Below, piece by piece: positions 1-6,188 of a stretch of 6,257 nt of DNA (positions are counted from its first letter, which is position 1; the number at the start of each line of letters is the position of its first letter). A program made the translations under genes and the position numbers. Source of the stretch: Candidatus Eiseniibacteriota bacterium (lineage in GTDB: Bacteria; Eisenbacteria; RBG-16-71-46); NCBI GenBank assembly GCA_023249815.1, contig JAHFBX010000181.1:1-6257 (forward strand), written 5' to 3'. The notes below the pieces were generated by a model. That model was not told the origin of the DNA, ran no database searches, and saw only the letters and a program-made list of their open reading frames with translations.

Positions 1-81
1 TGGCCTCTGGCGCGCGTGCGTGTCGGACGACGCGCCACGTCCCGTGACGTCGCGACGCCCGGGGGACGGCCAGAACGAGTG

Positions 82-112
82 CGCCCGAGCGTGCACGCAT
101 CATGCTCGGGCG
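82..112. promoter_or_regulatory. Strong stem-loop in the leader
   Basis: CGCCCGAGC (82-90) is the exact reverse complement of GCTCGGGCG (104-112). The stem extends inward by a G-T wobble and two more pairs (91-93 with 101-103), giving about 12 pairs around a 7-nt loop. No T-run follows, so it is not a canonical intrinsic terminator. It could be a weak terminator of an upstream gene, an RNA element of the phosphatase leader, or a binding site for a dimeric protein. The repeat is certain; its role is not. Confidence 0.5.
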
Positions 113-122
113 ACGGCGCGGG

Positions 123-158
123 CGCAACGGGTTGGCCGCGGCGTTCGCCGGCGTTGCG
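123..158. repeat. Nested inverted repeat in the leader
   Basis: CGCAACG (123-129) pairs with CGTTGCG (152-158). Inside it CGGC (139-142) pairs with GCCG (147-150) around GTTC. Together with the hairpin just upstream this makes a structured stretch ending about 43 nt before the phosphatase start. Short inverted repeats are common by chance in such GC-rich DNA, so the role is speculative. Confidence 0.3.
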
Positions 159-189
159 AAATCCGCGCGGGCGCACGACCCTGCGCGCC

Positions 190-193
190 GGAG
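190..193 (+). promoter_or_regulatory. Ribosome binding site deciding the start at 202
   Basis: GGAG lies 8 nt before the ATG at 202. It favours this start over the GTG and other codons further upstream in the same open frame. The protein then begins shortly before its first hydrophobic segment, as expected for a membrane protein. Confidence 0.6.
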
Positions 194-201
194 ACCCTCC
201 C

Positions 202-1404
202 ATGAAATCCTCGCTTCAACGCGTTTCGCCCTGGCGTGATCTGGCATCGTTGCTGTGGAAGGTGCCGCTGCTCGCGCTGCCCGTGGGCCTGTTCATCCAG
301 GTCACTTCGGGCGCGTCGTTCGACCGGTTCGCGCAATACTTCGCTGTGTCCCTCGTGTTCTCGGTCTACACGATGCTCGGCGTATGGCTGACCACCCACT
401 GGCTCGCCCCGCCGTTCATGGCCAGGCGCAAGGATGACCGCGGGCTCACGTGGAAGGTGACGGCGCTCCACACCGCGACCGCCATGCTGTTCGGCGACGC
501 CGCGGCGCTCACCGTGCACGCCACGTTGATCCCCGGCTTCCTCGGGAACGGCCGCGCCATCCTCACGCTGCTCACGTACTTCGTCGTGCTCGGGCTCATC
601 TTCGTGGGGCTCACGCTGGCTTGGCACTTCTACCGCGAGTCCATCGAGCGTGCGGGGTCCGAGCGCGAGCTGATGCTTGCCCGCCGCATCCAGCAGTCCT
701 TCCTGCTGTCGGACTTCCCCCGCCATCCACGGCTCGAGATTCACGCCACCAATCTCTCCTCGAGGGAGGTGAGCGGCGACTTCTACGATGTCGTGCCGAC
801 GGGTGACGACGGGTATCTGCTGGCGATCGCCGATGTCTCCGGCAAGGGTGTGCCCGCGGCGCTGCTGTCCGCCATGCTCCAAGCGTCGCTGCGCACGCAG
901 GCTTCGCCACGGGTCCGCGTCGCCGACGTCATGGCCAGTCTCAACACGTTGGTCTGCCGGCGGCCCGAGACCGGCCAGTTCGCCACGTTCTTCCTGGCCG
1001 CGGTGACGGGCAACGAGCCGTCGCTCTCGTTCACGAACGCCGGACACAACTTTCCAGTGCTGTTCCGCGCCGGACAGCCGGCGCGCACGCTGGAGACCGG
1101 CGGTCTCGTCGTGGGCATGATGGAGGGCGCCCCCTATCAAGAAGAGCGCGTGGCGCTCGAGTCGGGTGATCGCGTGGTGTTCTACACCGACGGCTTGAGT
1201 GAGGCGGCGCGCGCCGACGGCGAGATGTTCGGCGAGGAGCGCATCGTGCGCCTGTTCGGTGGCCTGCCCGCGGAGCTCTCCGCTCGGGAGTTGGTGGAAC
1301 GCACGCTGGCGGGATTGCGCGCGTTCCTCGGCGACGCCGAGCCCGGCGATGACGTCACGGTGATGGTGTTGAGGGTGCTGGGGCGTCCGCGAGCCCAGGG
1401 GTGA
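202..1404 (+). CDS. Membrane-anchored SpoIIE/RsbU-type serine phosphatase (PP2C family)
   Basis: This 400-residue protein is predicted to dephosphorylate phosphoserine or phosphothreonine on a partner protein, classically an anti-sigma-factor antagonist, in a partner-switching pathway. Residues 1-145 hold about four hydrophobic helices (near 15-33, 46-66, 88-112, 118-142), a probable membrane sensor. A linker helix with LARRIQQSFL (159-168) is typical of RsbU-like proteins. The PP2C/SpoIIE domain follows. Metal-site motifs are SGDFYD (191-196; usual form GGDFYD), DVSGKGVPAAL (211-221), TNAGHN (278-283), FYTDG (327-331) and GDDVT (382-386), so the core looks catalytically intact. I chose ATG 202 for its GGAG site and because the upstream extension looks non-coding. 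No anti-sigma factor, STAS antagonist or sigma factor lies in the window, so the substrate is unknown. The family call is firm; the pathway is inferred. Confidence 0.9.
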   Translation: MKSSLQRVSPWRDLASLLWKVPLLALPVGLFIQVTSGASFDRFAQYFAVSLVFSVYTMLGVWLTTHWLAPPFMARRKDDRGLTWKVTALHTATAMLFGDAAALTVHATLIPGFLGNGRAILTLLTYFVVLGLIFVGLTLAWHFYRESIERAGSERELMLARRIQQSFLLSDFPRHPRLEIHATNLSSREVSGDFYDVVPTGDDGYLLAIADVSGKGVPAALLSAMLQASLRTQASPRVRVADVMASLNTLVCRRPETGQFATFFLAAVTGNEPSLSFTNAGHNFPVLFRAGQPARTLETGGLVVGMMEGAPYQEERVALESGDRVVFYTDGLSEAARADGEMFGEERIVRLFGGLPAELSARELVERTLAGLRAFLGDAEPGDDVTVMVLRVLGRPRAQG

Positions 1405-1605
1405 GGGCATCGCACACGCAACGGCCCCCGAGGTCCGGCGAGAACCGGGCCCGGCAAACGCCAGCCCCTTAGGCATCGTCCGCTCGCTTCGCTGTCGGGC
1501 AAGTTCAATCATGCAATGGCCGGCCCCACCCTGCACCGCTACTCGAAAACTGCTAATTTTGCTCCGCTAGCTGCGTGCGCTGTTCCCTCGCTCCCGGAGT
1601 GCGAC
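1405..1605. other. Intergenic region between the phosphatase and GNAT genes
   Basis: This is about 200 nt without a supportable gene. CCGGGCCCGG (1445-1454) is a perfect 10-bp palindrome, and nearby CCGG copies could form a small hairpin, but no T-run follows, so I do not call an intrinsic terminator. The GNAT frame is open back to 1516, but the ATG at 1606 is the better start. A conspicuous AT-rich island at about 1541-1560 interrupts otherwise GC-rich DNA and is listed as a possible promoter. Confidence 0.6.
1531..1560 (+). promoter_or_regulatory. Possible extended -10 promoter for the GNAT/oxygenase operon
   Basis: TGCTAATTT (1551-1559) reads as TGn plus a -10-like TAATTT, in the most AT-rich spot of the window. 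CTGCAC (1531-1536), 17 nt upstream, is only a poor -35. Transcription would begin near 1566, giving a leader of about 40 nt before the ATG at 1606. AAAA (1546-1549) and TTTT (1557-1560) also form a small inverted repeat. This is position-based inference only. Confidence 0.3.
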
Positions 1606-2055
1606 ATGCCCGAGACCTCGACCGTCCTGCGGATCCGCCCGCTGGACGAGCTGGACATCTCCGCGATCGTCCGAATCGACGAGAAGATCTCCGGCATCTA
1701 TCGGCCCGAGGTGTGGGAGACGCGCATCATGTACTACACGCGCCGCGACCCGGGTGCCTCCCAGGTGGCCGAGATCGGCGGCCGGGTGGTGGGCTTCATG
1801 CTTGGCGACCTGCGTGCGGGCGAGTTCGGGCTCGAGGAGCCGAGCGGCTGGATCGAGCGCTTCGGCATCGACCCCGACCACCGCGGACAGGACCTCGGGC
1901 GGCGTATGTTCGACGCGATCCGCGCCCACTTCGTGGCCGAGGGCGCCAAGAGCGTGCGCACGCTGGTGGACACCACCGACGGCGGCGTGGCCGGGTTCCT
2001 AAAGGCCATCGGATTCATGCCGGCGCCGCTGCAGGCGCTCGAGCTGCGGCTCTAG
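1606..2055 (+). CDS. GNAT-family N-acetyltransferase
   Basis: This 149-residue protein is predicted to transfer an acetyl group from acetyl-CoA to an amine. The substrate cannot be read from the sequence. Motif A is IERFGIDPDHRGQDLGRRMF (residues 83-102): a beta-strand, then the R93-G-Q-D-L-G98 pyrophosphate loop, then helix alpha-3. Motif B is FLKAIGF (131-137). The length is normal for a single-domain RimI-like GNAT. One oddity is Asp96 where the family pattern R/Q-x-x-G-x-G/A has Gly, which could weaken or alter acetyl-CoA binding. The start is set by GGAG at 1596-1599, 6 nt before the ATG; earlier in-frame codons lack such a site. It ends 17 nt before the di-iron oxygenase gene, so co-transcription is likely, and it may modify that enzyme or act on a related metabolite. 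The family call is firm; the function is unknown. Confidence 0.85.
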   Translation: MPETSTVLRIRPLDELDISAIVRIDEKISGIYRPEVWETRIMYYTRRDPGASQVAEIGGRVVGFMLGDLRAGEFGLEEPSGWIERFGIDPDHRGQDLGRRMFDAIRAHFVAEGAKSVRTLVDTTDGGVAGFLKAIGFMPAPLQALELRL

Positions 2056-2072
2056 AGGAGCGGAACGCCCCC

Positions 2073-3293
2073 ATGAAGGTCGAGAACGTCGTACTAGAGA
2101 AGAAGTATCACGACGCGGTCGAGCACTGGCGCCGGCATCACTTCAAGGACTACCAGACGCTTCTCGACAGCTGGGAGAAATACTTCCCGAAAGACGAGCC
2201 GTTCTGCCTGTGCGCCAAGCTGGAGCTCGGCACGCCGGACGTGATCCACATCGGCGAACAGAAGGGGCAGCCCAAGCGCGTGAACCCCGACGAGCTCACC
2301 GAGGACCAGGCGCATCACCTGCTCGCCATCATCAAGGCGCAGGCGAGCACCGAGTTCGGCAGCATCCAGCAGCACGCCGGAACGGTGGATCGCGCACACG
2401 ACGACCAGGATCGCGCCTGGGTGCTGCGCGTCATGGCCGAGGAGCTGCGCCACGGCTACCAGATGCTGCACCTGCTGCTCAGCAAGGACTGGTCGCACGT
2501 GAGCGGCGGCGTGACGGGCCCGGAGATGGTCGAGGAGATCCTGTCCATGACCACGGGCAACCACGTTCTGGATGCGTTCAACCTCGACTACGACTCGTTC
2601 ATGGACAACATCACGTTCGCGGCGTTCATCGACCGAGTCGGCAAGTACCAGCTCACCATGCAGAAGGTGTGCGCGTACAAGCCCATGGCGGACAGCATGC
2701 CGCCGATGTTGCGCGAGGAGGCGTTCCACCTCGCGGCCGGCGTCATCCCGCTGCGCCGGTTCGCCGAGCGCGCCGCCAAGGGCGATCCGCTCGCACACCT
2801 CGAACTCGTGCAGCACAGCATCAACAAGTGGTTCGCGCGCGGCCTCGAGATGTTCGGTGATGAACGCGGCGGCCAGAAGAACATCTCCTTTGGATTCAAG
2901 GACCTCACGAACCGCGAGGCGGTGAACCAGTACATCGAGGAAGTTCGCAAGATGATCCGCGACATCAACACGCGGTTCGTGCGCGGTCGCTTCCCCGGCT
3001 ACACGCCGGACAAGGTCGAGTCCGCGATCGACGAACTCGAGCGCACGCGCGGTTCCCACCAGGGCCTGGCCTACGAGGATCTGCTCTACCTGCCGGACCC
3101 GCGCTTCTTCCGCCGCAAGGGCGAGGTGGCGTTCCAGATGGTGGGCGTGAACGGCGAGCCGTTCACGGACGCCGACAGCTACCTGAGCTACCTGGCGCGC
3201 CACCTGAACGCCGGCTACGTCGCCAGCCGCGACATGCGGCTCTACGCGGAGACGCTGCGCAAGGTGGTGGCGGGCGAGCTCACCGTGGAGTAG
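2073..3293 (+). CDS. BoxB/PaaA-like di-iron oxygenase (benzoyl-CoA epoxidase-like)
   Basis: This 406-residue protein resembles BoxB, the oxygenase of benzoyl-CoA 2,3-epoxidase, and the wider phenylacetate catabolism PaaA/PaaC family. A four-helix ferritin-like core carries the carboxylate-bridged di-iron site. Visible ligands are E94 (STEFGS), E124 and H127 (EELRH), D187 (FIDRVGKYQL) and E216 and H219 (EEAFH). As I recall it, the BoxB set is E120, E150, H153, D211, E240, H243, which has nearly the same spacing. The protein is shorter than BoxB (about 470 residues), and the CoA substrate is not proven. The AGAGGAG ribosome site (2054-2060) overlaps the GNAT stop codon and lies 12 nt from the ATG, a rather long gap. 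No BoxA-like reductase, BoxC lyase or CoA ligase is present, so the electron donor and pathway are unknown. A standalone oxygenase acting on another acyl-CoA is an alternative. Confidence 0.85.
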   Translation: MKVENVVLEKKYHDAVEHWRRHHFKDYQTLLDSWEKYFPKDEPFCLCAKLELGTPDVIHIGEQKGQPKRVNPDELTEDQAHHLLAIIKAQASTEFGSIQQHAGTVDRAHDDQDRAWVLRVMAEELRHGYQMLHLLLSKDWSHVSGGVTGPEMVEEILSMTTGNHVLDAFNLDYDSFMDNITFAAFIDRVGKYQLTMQKVCAYKPMADSMPPMLREEAFHLAAGVIPLRRFAERAAKGDPLAHLELVQHSINKWFARGLEMFGDERGGQKNISFGFKDLTNREAVNQYIEEVRKMIRDINTRFVRGRFPGYTPDKVESAIDELERTRGSHQGLAYEDLLYLPDPRFFRRKGEVAFQMVGVNGEPFTDADSYLSYLARHLNAGYVASRDMRLYAETLRKVVAGELTVE

Positions 3294-3296
3294 GGC

Positions 3297-3416
3297 GTGA
3301 AGGCCATGCCGAAGCTCAAGCGCCTGGGCGGGACCTGCCCGTGCTCCAAGTCCGTGCGCTGGGTCATGGAAGAGAGCAACGGTGCCGAAACCACGGTCAT
3401 GACGCGCCCCGCCTGA
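3297..3416 (+). CDS. Possible small Cys-Pro-Cys protein after the oxygenase gene
   Basis: This is a 39-codon frame starting at GTG 3297, or 36 codons from ATG 3306. I do not recognise the product. It has a Lys/Arg-rich start, then GGTCPCSKSVRWVMEES, so one CxC pair that might bind metal or be redox-active. GGAG (3287-3290), inside the end of the oxygenase gene, lies 6 nt before the GTG. It begins only 3 nt after the oxygenase stop and is in the same frame, so it could be a separate small protein, a former C-terminal tail cut off by the TAG, or chance. Composition favours a soluble protein. Evidence is limited to spacing and the ribosome site. Confidence 0.35.
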   Translation: MKAMPKLKRLGGTCPCSKSVRWVMEESNGAETTVMTRPA

Positions 3417-3510
3417 CGATCGCGAGCAGGACCTCGGCGCGGACGCCTTCACGCCTGAACGCCGGACGCTGTCCCTCGCGGGAAGCCCTCCTCTTTTCGC
3501 CCCGGAGTCC
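3417..3510. other. Non-coding spacer before the glucan phosphorylase gene
   Basis: Three ACGCC copies start at 3443, 3451 and 3459 (8-nt period), with a partial fourth, ACGCT, at 3466. They are flanked by a longer inverted repeat: CGCGAG (3421-3426) with CTCGCG (3475-3480), and GGAC (3429-3432) with GTCC (3471-3474). A short pyrimidine run, CTCCTCTTTT, follows at 3488-3497. Together these could form an imperfect terminator or attenuator, but the loop is long and the call is weak. I see no promoter. Confidence 0.3.
3504..3507 (+). promoter_or_regulatory. Closely spaced ribosome binding site
   Basis: GGAG is only 3 nt from the ATG at 3511, tighter than the usual 5-9 nt. No better in-frame start is visible: the next is GTG 3541, which falls at the conserved start of the phosphorylase domain and has no ribosome site. 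Translation may be less efficient than for neighbouring genes. Confidence 0.4.
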
Positions 3511-5157
3511 ATGACCCGACCCGATCAGTACCGTTCACGCGTGCCGTGCGTGGCCTACTTCTGCATGGAATATGGCCTGCACGAGTCGTTCCCCATCTAC
3601 GCCGGCGGCCTCGGCATCCTGGCGGGCGACTACATCAAGGCCGCGCACGACTTGAACCTGCCCATGGTGGCGGTCGGGCTGCTGTGGGAGCGCGGCTATT
3701 GCGTGCAGCGGATCGGCGCCGACGGCCGGCCCTACGAGGAGTACCCGGCGTACGACACCGGCTTCCTCTCCGACACGGGCGTGCGCGTGCGAGTGCGCGT
3801 GCGCGGCCAGGAGGTGCCGGTGCGCGTGTGGGTCACCGAGCGCCACGGCCACGTGCCGCTCTACCTGCTGGAGCCATTGCGCCGCGAAGACCGCTGGATC
3901 ACGCACCGGCTCTATGAGACGGGCACCGACACGCGCATCGCGCAGGAGCTGCTGCTCGGCATCGGTGGGGTGCGCGCGCTGGGCTGGCTCGGGCTCGATG
4001 TGCACACGTATCACTTCAACGAGGGCCACGCCGTGTTCGCCGGGCTCGAGCGCATCGCCGAGCTGATGGAGACCGGGCTGCAGTTCGGCGACGCCTGGGC
4101 GAGGGTGCGCGCGCAGACCGTGTTCACCACGCACACGCCGGTGCGTGCCGGAAACGAAGAGCACGCGCTCACCGACCTGCGCCGCATGGGCGCCTGCCTG
4201 CAGCTCTCGGGAGGCGAGCTGCGCGCGATCGGCGGCGATCCGTTCAACATGACGGTGGCAGGGCTGCGCCTGTCGCGTGCCGCGAACGCCGTGTCGCAAC
4301 TGCACGGCGAGACCGCGCGCGCGATGTGGAAGGACGTCTCCGGCGCCTGCCCGATCGGCGCCATCACGAACGGCGTGCACGCGCCCACCTGGCAGGCGCC
4401 GGAGGTGCGCGACGCCGGCAACGACCCCGCGAAGCTGTGGGACTCGCACGTGCGATTGAAGTCCCTGCTCCTGGCCGAGCTCCGGCGCCGTCTGGGCGTG
4501 ACGCTCGAGCCCTCCGCGATGCTCGTCGGGTTCGCGCGCCGGGCCGCCGGCTACAAACGCAGCGACCTGCTGCTGCGCGATGAGGCGCGGCTCGAAGCGC
4601 TGCTCGACAAGCACCAGGTGCGCGTGCTGTACGCGGGCAAGGCGCATCCCGACGACAAGAACGGGCACGATATCGTGGCGCGCCTGGTCCAGGGCGCGCG
4701 GAAGCACCCGGGCAAGGTGCTGTTCCTCGAGAACTACGACATGACGTTGGGCCGGCTGCTCACGCGCAGCTGCGACGTGTGGCTCAACAACCCCGTGCGG
4801 CCGCTCGAGGCGAGCGGCACGTCGGGCATGAAGGCCGCCATGAACGGCGTGCTGAACGTGAGCATCCTGGACGGATGGTGGCCCGAGGGGTGCGAGGACG
4901 GCGTGAACGGCTTCGCGGTGGGCCGCGGCCAGCTCGGCGATGACGCGCGCGACCTGGAGGAGCTCTACGACACACTCGAGCGGCGGGTGATGCCGGCGTG
5001 GGCCGATCGCGCGAAGTGGTCGCGCATGATGCTCGCGAGCGTCATCATGGCGCAGGAGCGTTTCAGCTCCGAGCGAATGATCCGCGAGTATTTCGCGCAG
5101 CTCTATGGCTTGGCGGACGCGGTTCCCCCCGTCCGCACGGCCGGCGCCGCGCGCTGA
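3511..5157 (+). CDS. glgP: Alpha-glucan phosphorylase, short form (GT35)
   Basis: This 548-residue cytoplasmic PLP enzyme should release glucose-1-phosphate from glycogen or maltodextrin using phosphate. The N-terminal hallmark AYFCMEYGLHESFPIYAGGL (residues 15-34), followed by GILAGDYIKAA (35-45), belongs to the bacterial/archaeal alpha-glucan phosphorylase type. FNEGHAVF (169-176) and TTHTPVRAGNEEH (206-218) form active-site segments. NGVHAPTW (287-294), FARRAAGYKR (341-350) and AGKAHPDD (375-382) are conserved in the C-terminal half. The PLP lysine is K441 in EASGTSGMKAAMNG (433-446). Many relatives carry an extra N-terminal domain (DUF3417) and exceed 800 residues. This one starts directly at the catalytic fold but retains every motif I expect, so it looks like a natural short form and not a truncation. 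It is separated from the oxygenase operon by about 90-220 nt and lies 26 nt before the aroH-tyrA gene, so those two may be co-transcribed. The symbol follows family usage. Confidence 0.9.
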   Translation: MTRPDQYRSRVPCVAYFCMEYGLHESFPIYAGGLGILAGDYIKAAHDLNLPMVAVGLLWERGYCVQRIGADGRPYEEYPAYDTGFLSDTGVRVRVRVRGQEVPVRVWVTERHGHVPLYLLEPLRREDRWITHRLYETGTDTRIAQELLLGIGGVRALGWLGLDVHTYHFNEGHAVFAGLERIAELMETGLQFGDAWARVRAQTVFTTHTPVRAGNEEHALTDLRRMGACLQLSGGELRAIGGDPFNMTVAGLRLSRAANAVSQLHGETARAMWKDVSGACPIGAITNGVHAPTWQAPEVRDAGNDPAKLWDSHVRLKSLLLAELRRRLGVTLEPSAMLVGFARRAAGYKRSDLLLRDEARLEALLDKHQVRVLYAGKAHPDDKNGHDIVARLVQGARKHPGKVLFLENYDMTLGRLLTRSCDVWLNNPVRPLEASGTSGMKAAMNGVLNVSILDGWWPEGCEDGVNGFAVGRGQLGDDARDLEELYDTLERRVMPAWADRAKWSRMMLASVIMAQERFSSERMIREYFAQLYGLADAVPPVRTAGAAR

Positions 5158-5172
5158 TCACCCGGTCCTCCC

Positions 5173-5179
5173 GGAGGAG
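5173..5179 (+). promoter_or_regulatory. Strong Shine-Dalgarno deciding the start of aroH-tyrA
   Basis: GGAGGAG lies 4 nt before ATG 5184 (6 nt if the GGAGG core is counted). The frame is open upstream into the phosphorylase gene, but this site and the immediate AroH N-terminus fix the start. Confidence 0.75.
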
Positions 5180-5183
5180 TCCC

Positions 5184-6188
5184 ATGCCCCGTCTCACCAT
5201 CGCCGCCGTGCGCGGCGCCATATCCGTGCGCGCGAACCGTGCCCCCGACATACGTGAAGCGACCGCCCGGTTGCTCGAGACGCTCGTCGAACGAAACGCC
5301 ATCACGCCGGATCGCGTGGTGAGCGCGCTGTTCACCACCACGCCCGACCTGACCGCGGACTTCCCCGCGCACGCCGCGCGTCGCATCGGCTGGACGGGCG
5401 TGCCGCTGCTTGGCGCGGTGGAACTGGCCGTGCCTGGCGCGCCACGACGTATCGTGCGCGTGCTGATCACGCTGCGCGACGTGCCGAGCGGCCGATCGCT
5501 CACGCCCGTCTACCTCGGCGAAGCCGCCGAGTTGCGCCCCGATCTCGCGGACGCGCCGGCGGTGACCCGCCCCCGCCGTGTCCGCGAGCGGCGTGTCGCA
5601 CTGATCGGGCTGGGCCAGATCGGCGGCTCGATCGGATTGGCGCTGGAGGACGCCGGCGGCTGGCGGCGCGTGGGTTTCGATCGGCGGGTCGCGGTGCGAC
5701 GTGAAGCACTCGGGCGCGGCGCCGTGGACCAGGTCGAGACGTCTCTCGCGGCGGCGTGTCACGACGCCGAGCTTGCCGTGATCGCCGTGCCGGTGGACGT
5801 GCTCCCGCGCGTCGTGCCGCAGGTGGCCGCGGCGCTCCCGCGCGGCGCGGTGCTGCTCGACACGGGGAGTGCTCGCGGCGGCGGCATCACCGCGGCGCTC
5901 GTTCGCGCCGATGTGCGCGTGCGAGCGGTGGGCGGGCATCCGCTCGCGGGCAACGAGCGGCGCGGGCTCTCGGGCGCCAGCGCCGGGCTCTTCCAGGGCG
6001 CGCCGTTCGCGCTGCTCCCGGTGCGTCGCGGGGTTCCGCCCGTGGTGCGCGCGCTGCTTCGCGACCTCGGCGCCGCCGCGATCATCGTGGATCCGCGCCG
6101 GCACGACGCCGCGCTCGCGCGCACGAGCCACCTGCCGTGGCTGGTGTCACGCGCGCTCGCCAGCCTCGGCGCGCGCGCGGCGCGGTAA
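5184..6188 (+). CDS. AroH-type chorismate mutase fused to prephenate dehydrogenase, cut by an in-frame stop
   Basis: This bifunctional enzyme would convert chorismate to prephenate and then, with NAD, to 4-hydroxyphenylpyruvate for tyrosine. Residues 1-121 are an AroH chorismate mutase. By alignment with the B. subtilis enzyme the catalytic residues are R10, R66, E80, R92, Y110 and R118, all present; H63 replaces Lys60 and G77 replaces Cys75. A linker (about 122-136) leads to the TyrA Rossmann domain: GLGQIG (142-147), D166 suggesting NAD over NADP, DTGSAR (226-231), GGHPLAGNERRG (250-261) with H252, and SHLPW (315-319) with H316. The product ends at residue 334, well short of a full TyrA helical dimerisation domain. 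TAA 6186-6188 interrupts it, and the same frame beyond encodes more TyrA. The N-terminal mutase should still work; dehydrogenase activity is doubtful. It is probably a damaged gene or a sequence error. Confidence 0.88.
   Translation: MPRLTIAAVRGAISVRANRAPDIREATARLLETLVERNAITPDRVVSALFTTTPDLTADFPAHAARRIGWTGVPLLGAVELAVPGAPRRIVRVLITLRDVPSGRSLTPVYLGEAAELRPDLADAPAVTRPRRVRERRVALIGLGQIGGSIGLALEDAGGWRRVGFDRRVAVRREALGRGAVDQVETSLAAACHDAELAVIAVPVDVLPRVVPQVAAALPRGAVLLDTGSARGGGITAALVRADVRVRAVGGHPLAGNERRGLSGASAGLFQGAPFALLPVRRGVPPVVRALLRDLGAAAIIVDPRRHDAALARTSHLPWLVSRALASLGARAAR

Larger units (their letters stand above)
1..201. other. Leader/intergenic region before the phosphatase gene
   Basis: I support no gene here. 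The phosphatase frame is open upstream to position 16, but the extra 62 codons give an Arg/Pro/Gly-rich sequence with no recognisable domain. A good ribosome site sits before the ATG at 202, so I treat the stretch as untranslated. It contains two inverted repeats, listed separately. I see no convincing -35/-10 pair, and any promoter may lie before the window. Confidence 0.6.

Noticed and set aside
16..201. N-terminal extension of the phosphatase from an upstream start
   Set aside because: The extension looks non-coding, spans the hairpins and lacks a ribosome site. GGAG before ATG 202 is better.
1445..1454. CCGGGCCCGG palindrome as a transcription terminator
   Set aside because: There is no loop space and no following T-run. 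A 10-bp palindrome of G and C is unsurprising in this composition.
100..1536. Long minus-strand open frame opposite the phosphatase gene (478 codons)
   Set aside because: Its product is Arg/His/Glu-rich with no recognisable domain, and the plus strand carries an intact motif-rich enzyme. High GC suppresses stops on the opposite strand.
2094..3512. Long minus-strand open frame opposite the oxygenase gene (472 codons)
   Set aside because: It is a low-complexity product without motifs, a mirror of codon bias in the real plus-strand gene.
3779..3805. Alternating purine-pyrimidine tract (two 13-nt runs split by one A) that could form Z-DNA
   Set aside because: It lies inside glgP and simply encodes Val-Arg repeats with GC-rich codons. 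A near-identical 13-mer at 5913-5925 encodes Val-Arg in tyrA for the same reason.
3535..4707. Minus-strand open frame opposite the phosphorylase gene, and a similar one at 5103-6131
   Set aside because: Both are antisense shadows of well-supported genes, with no ribosome site or domain.
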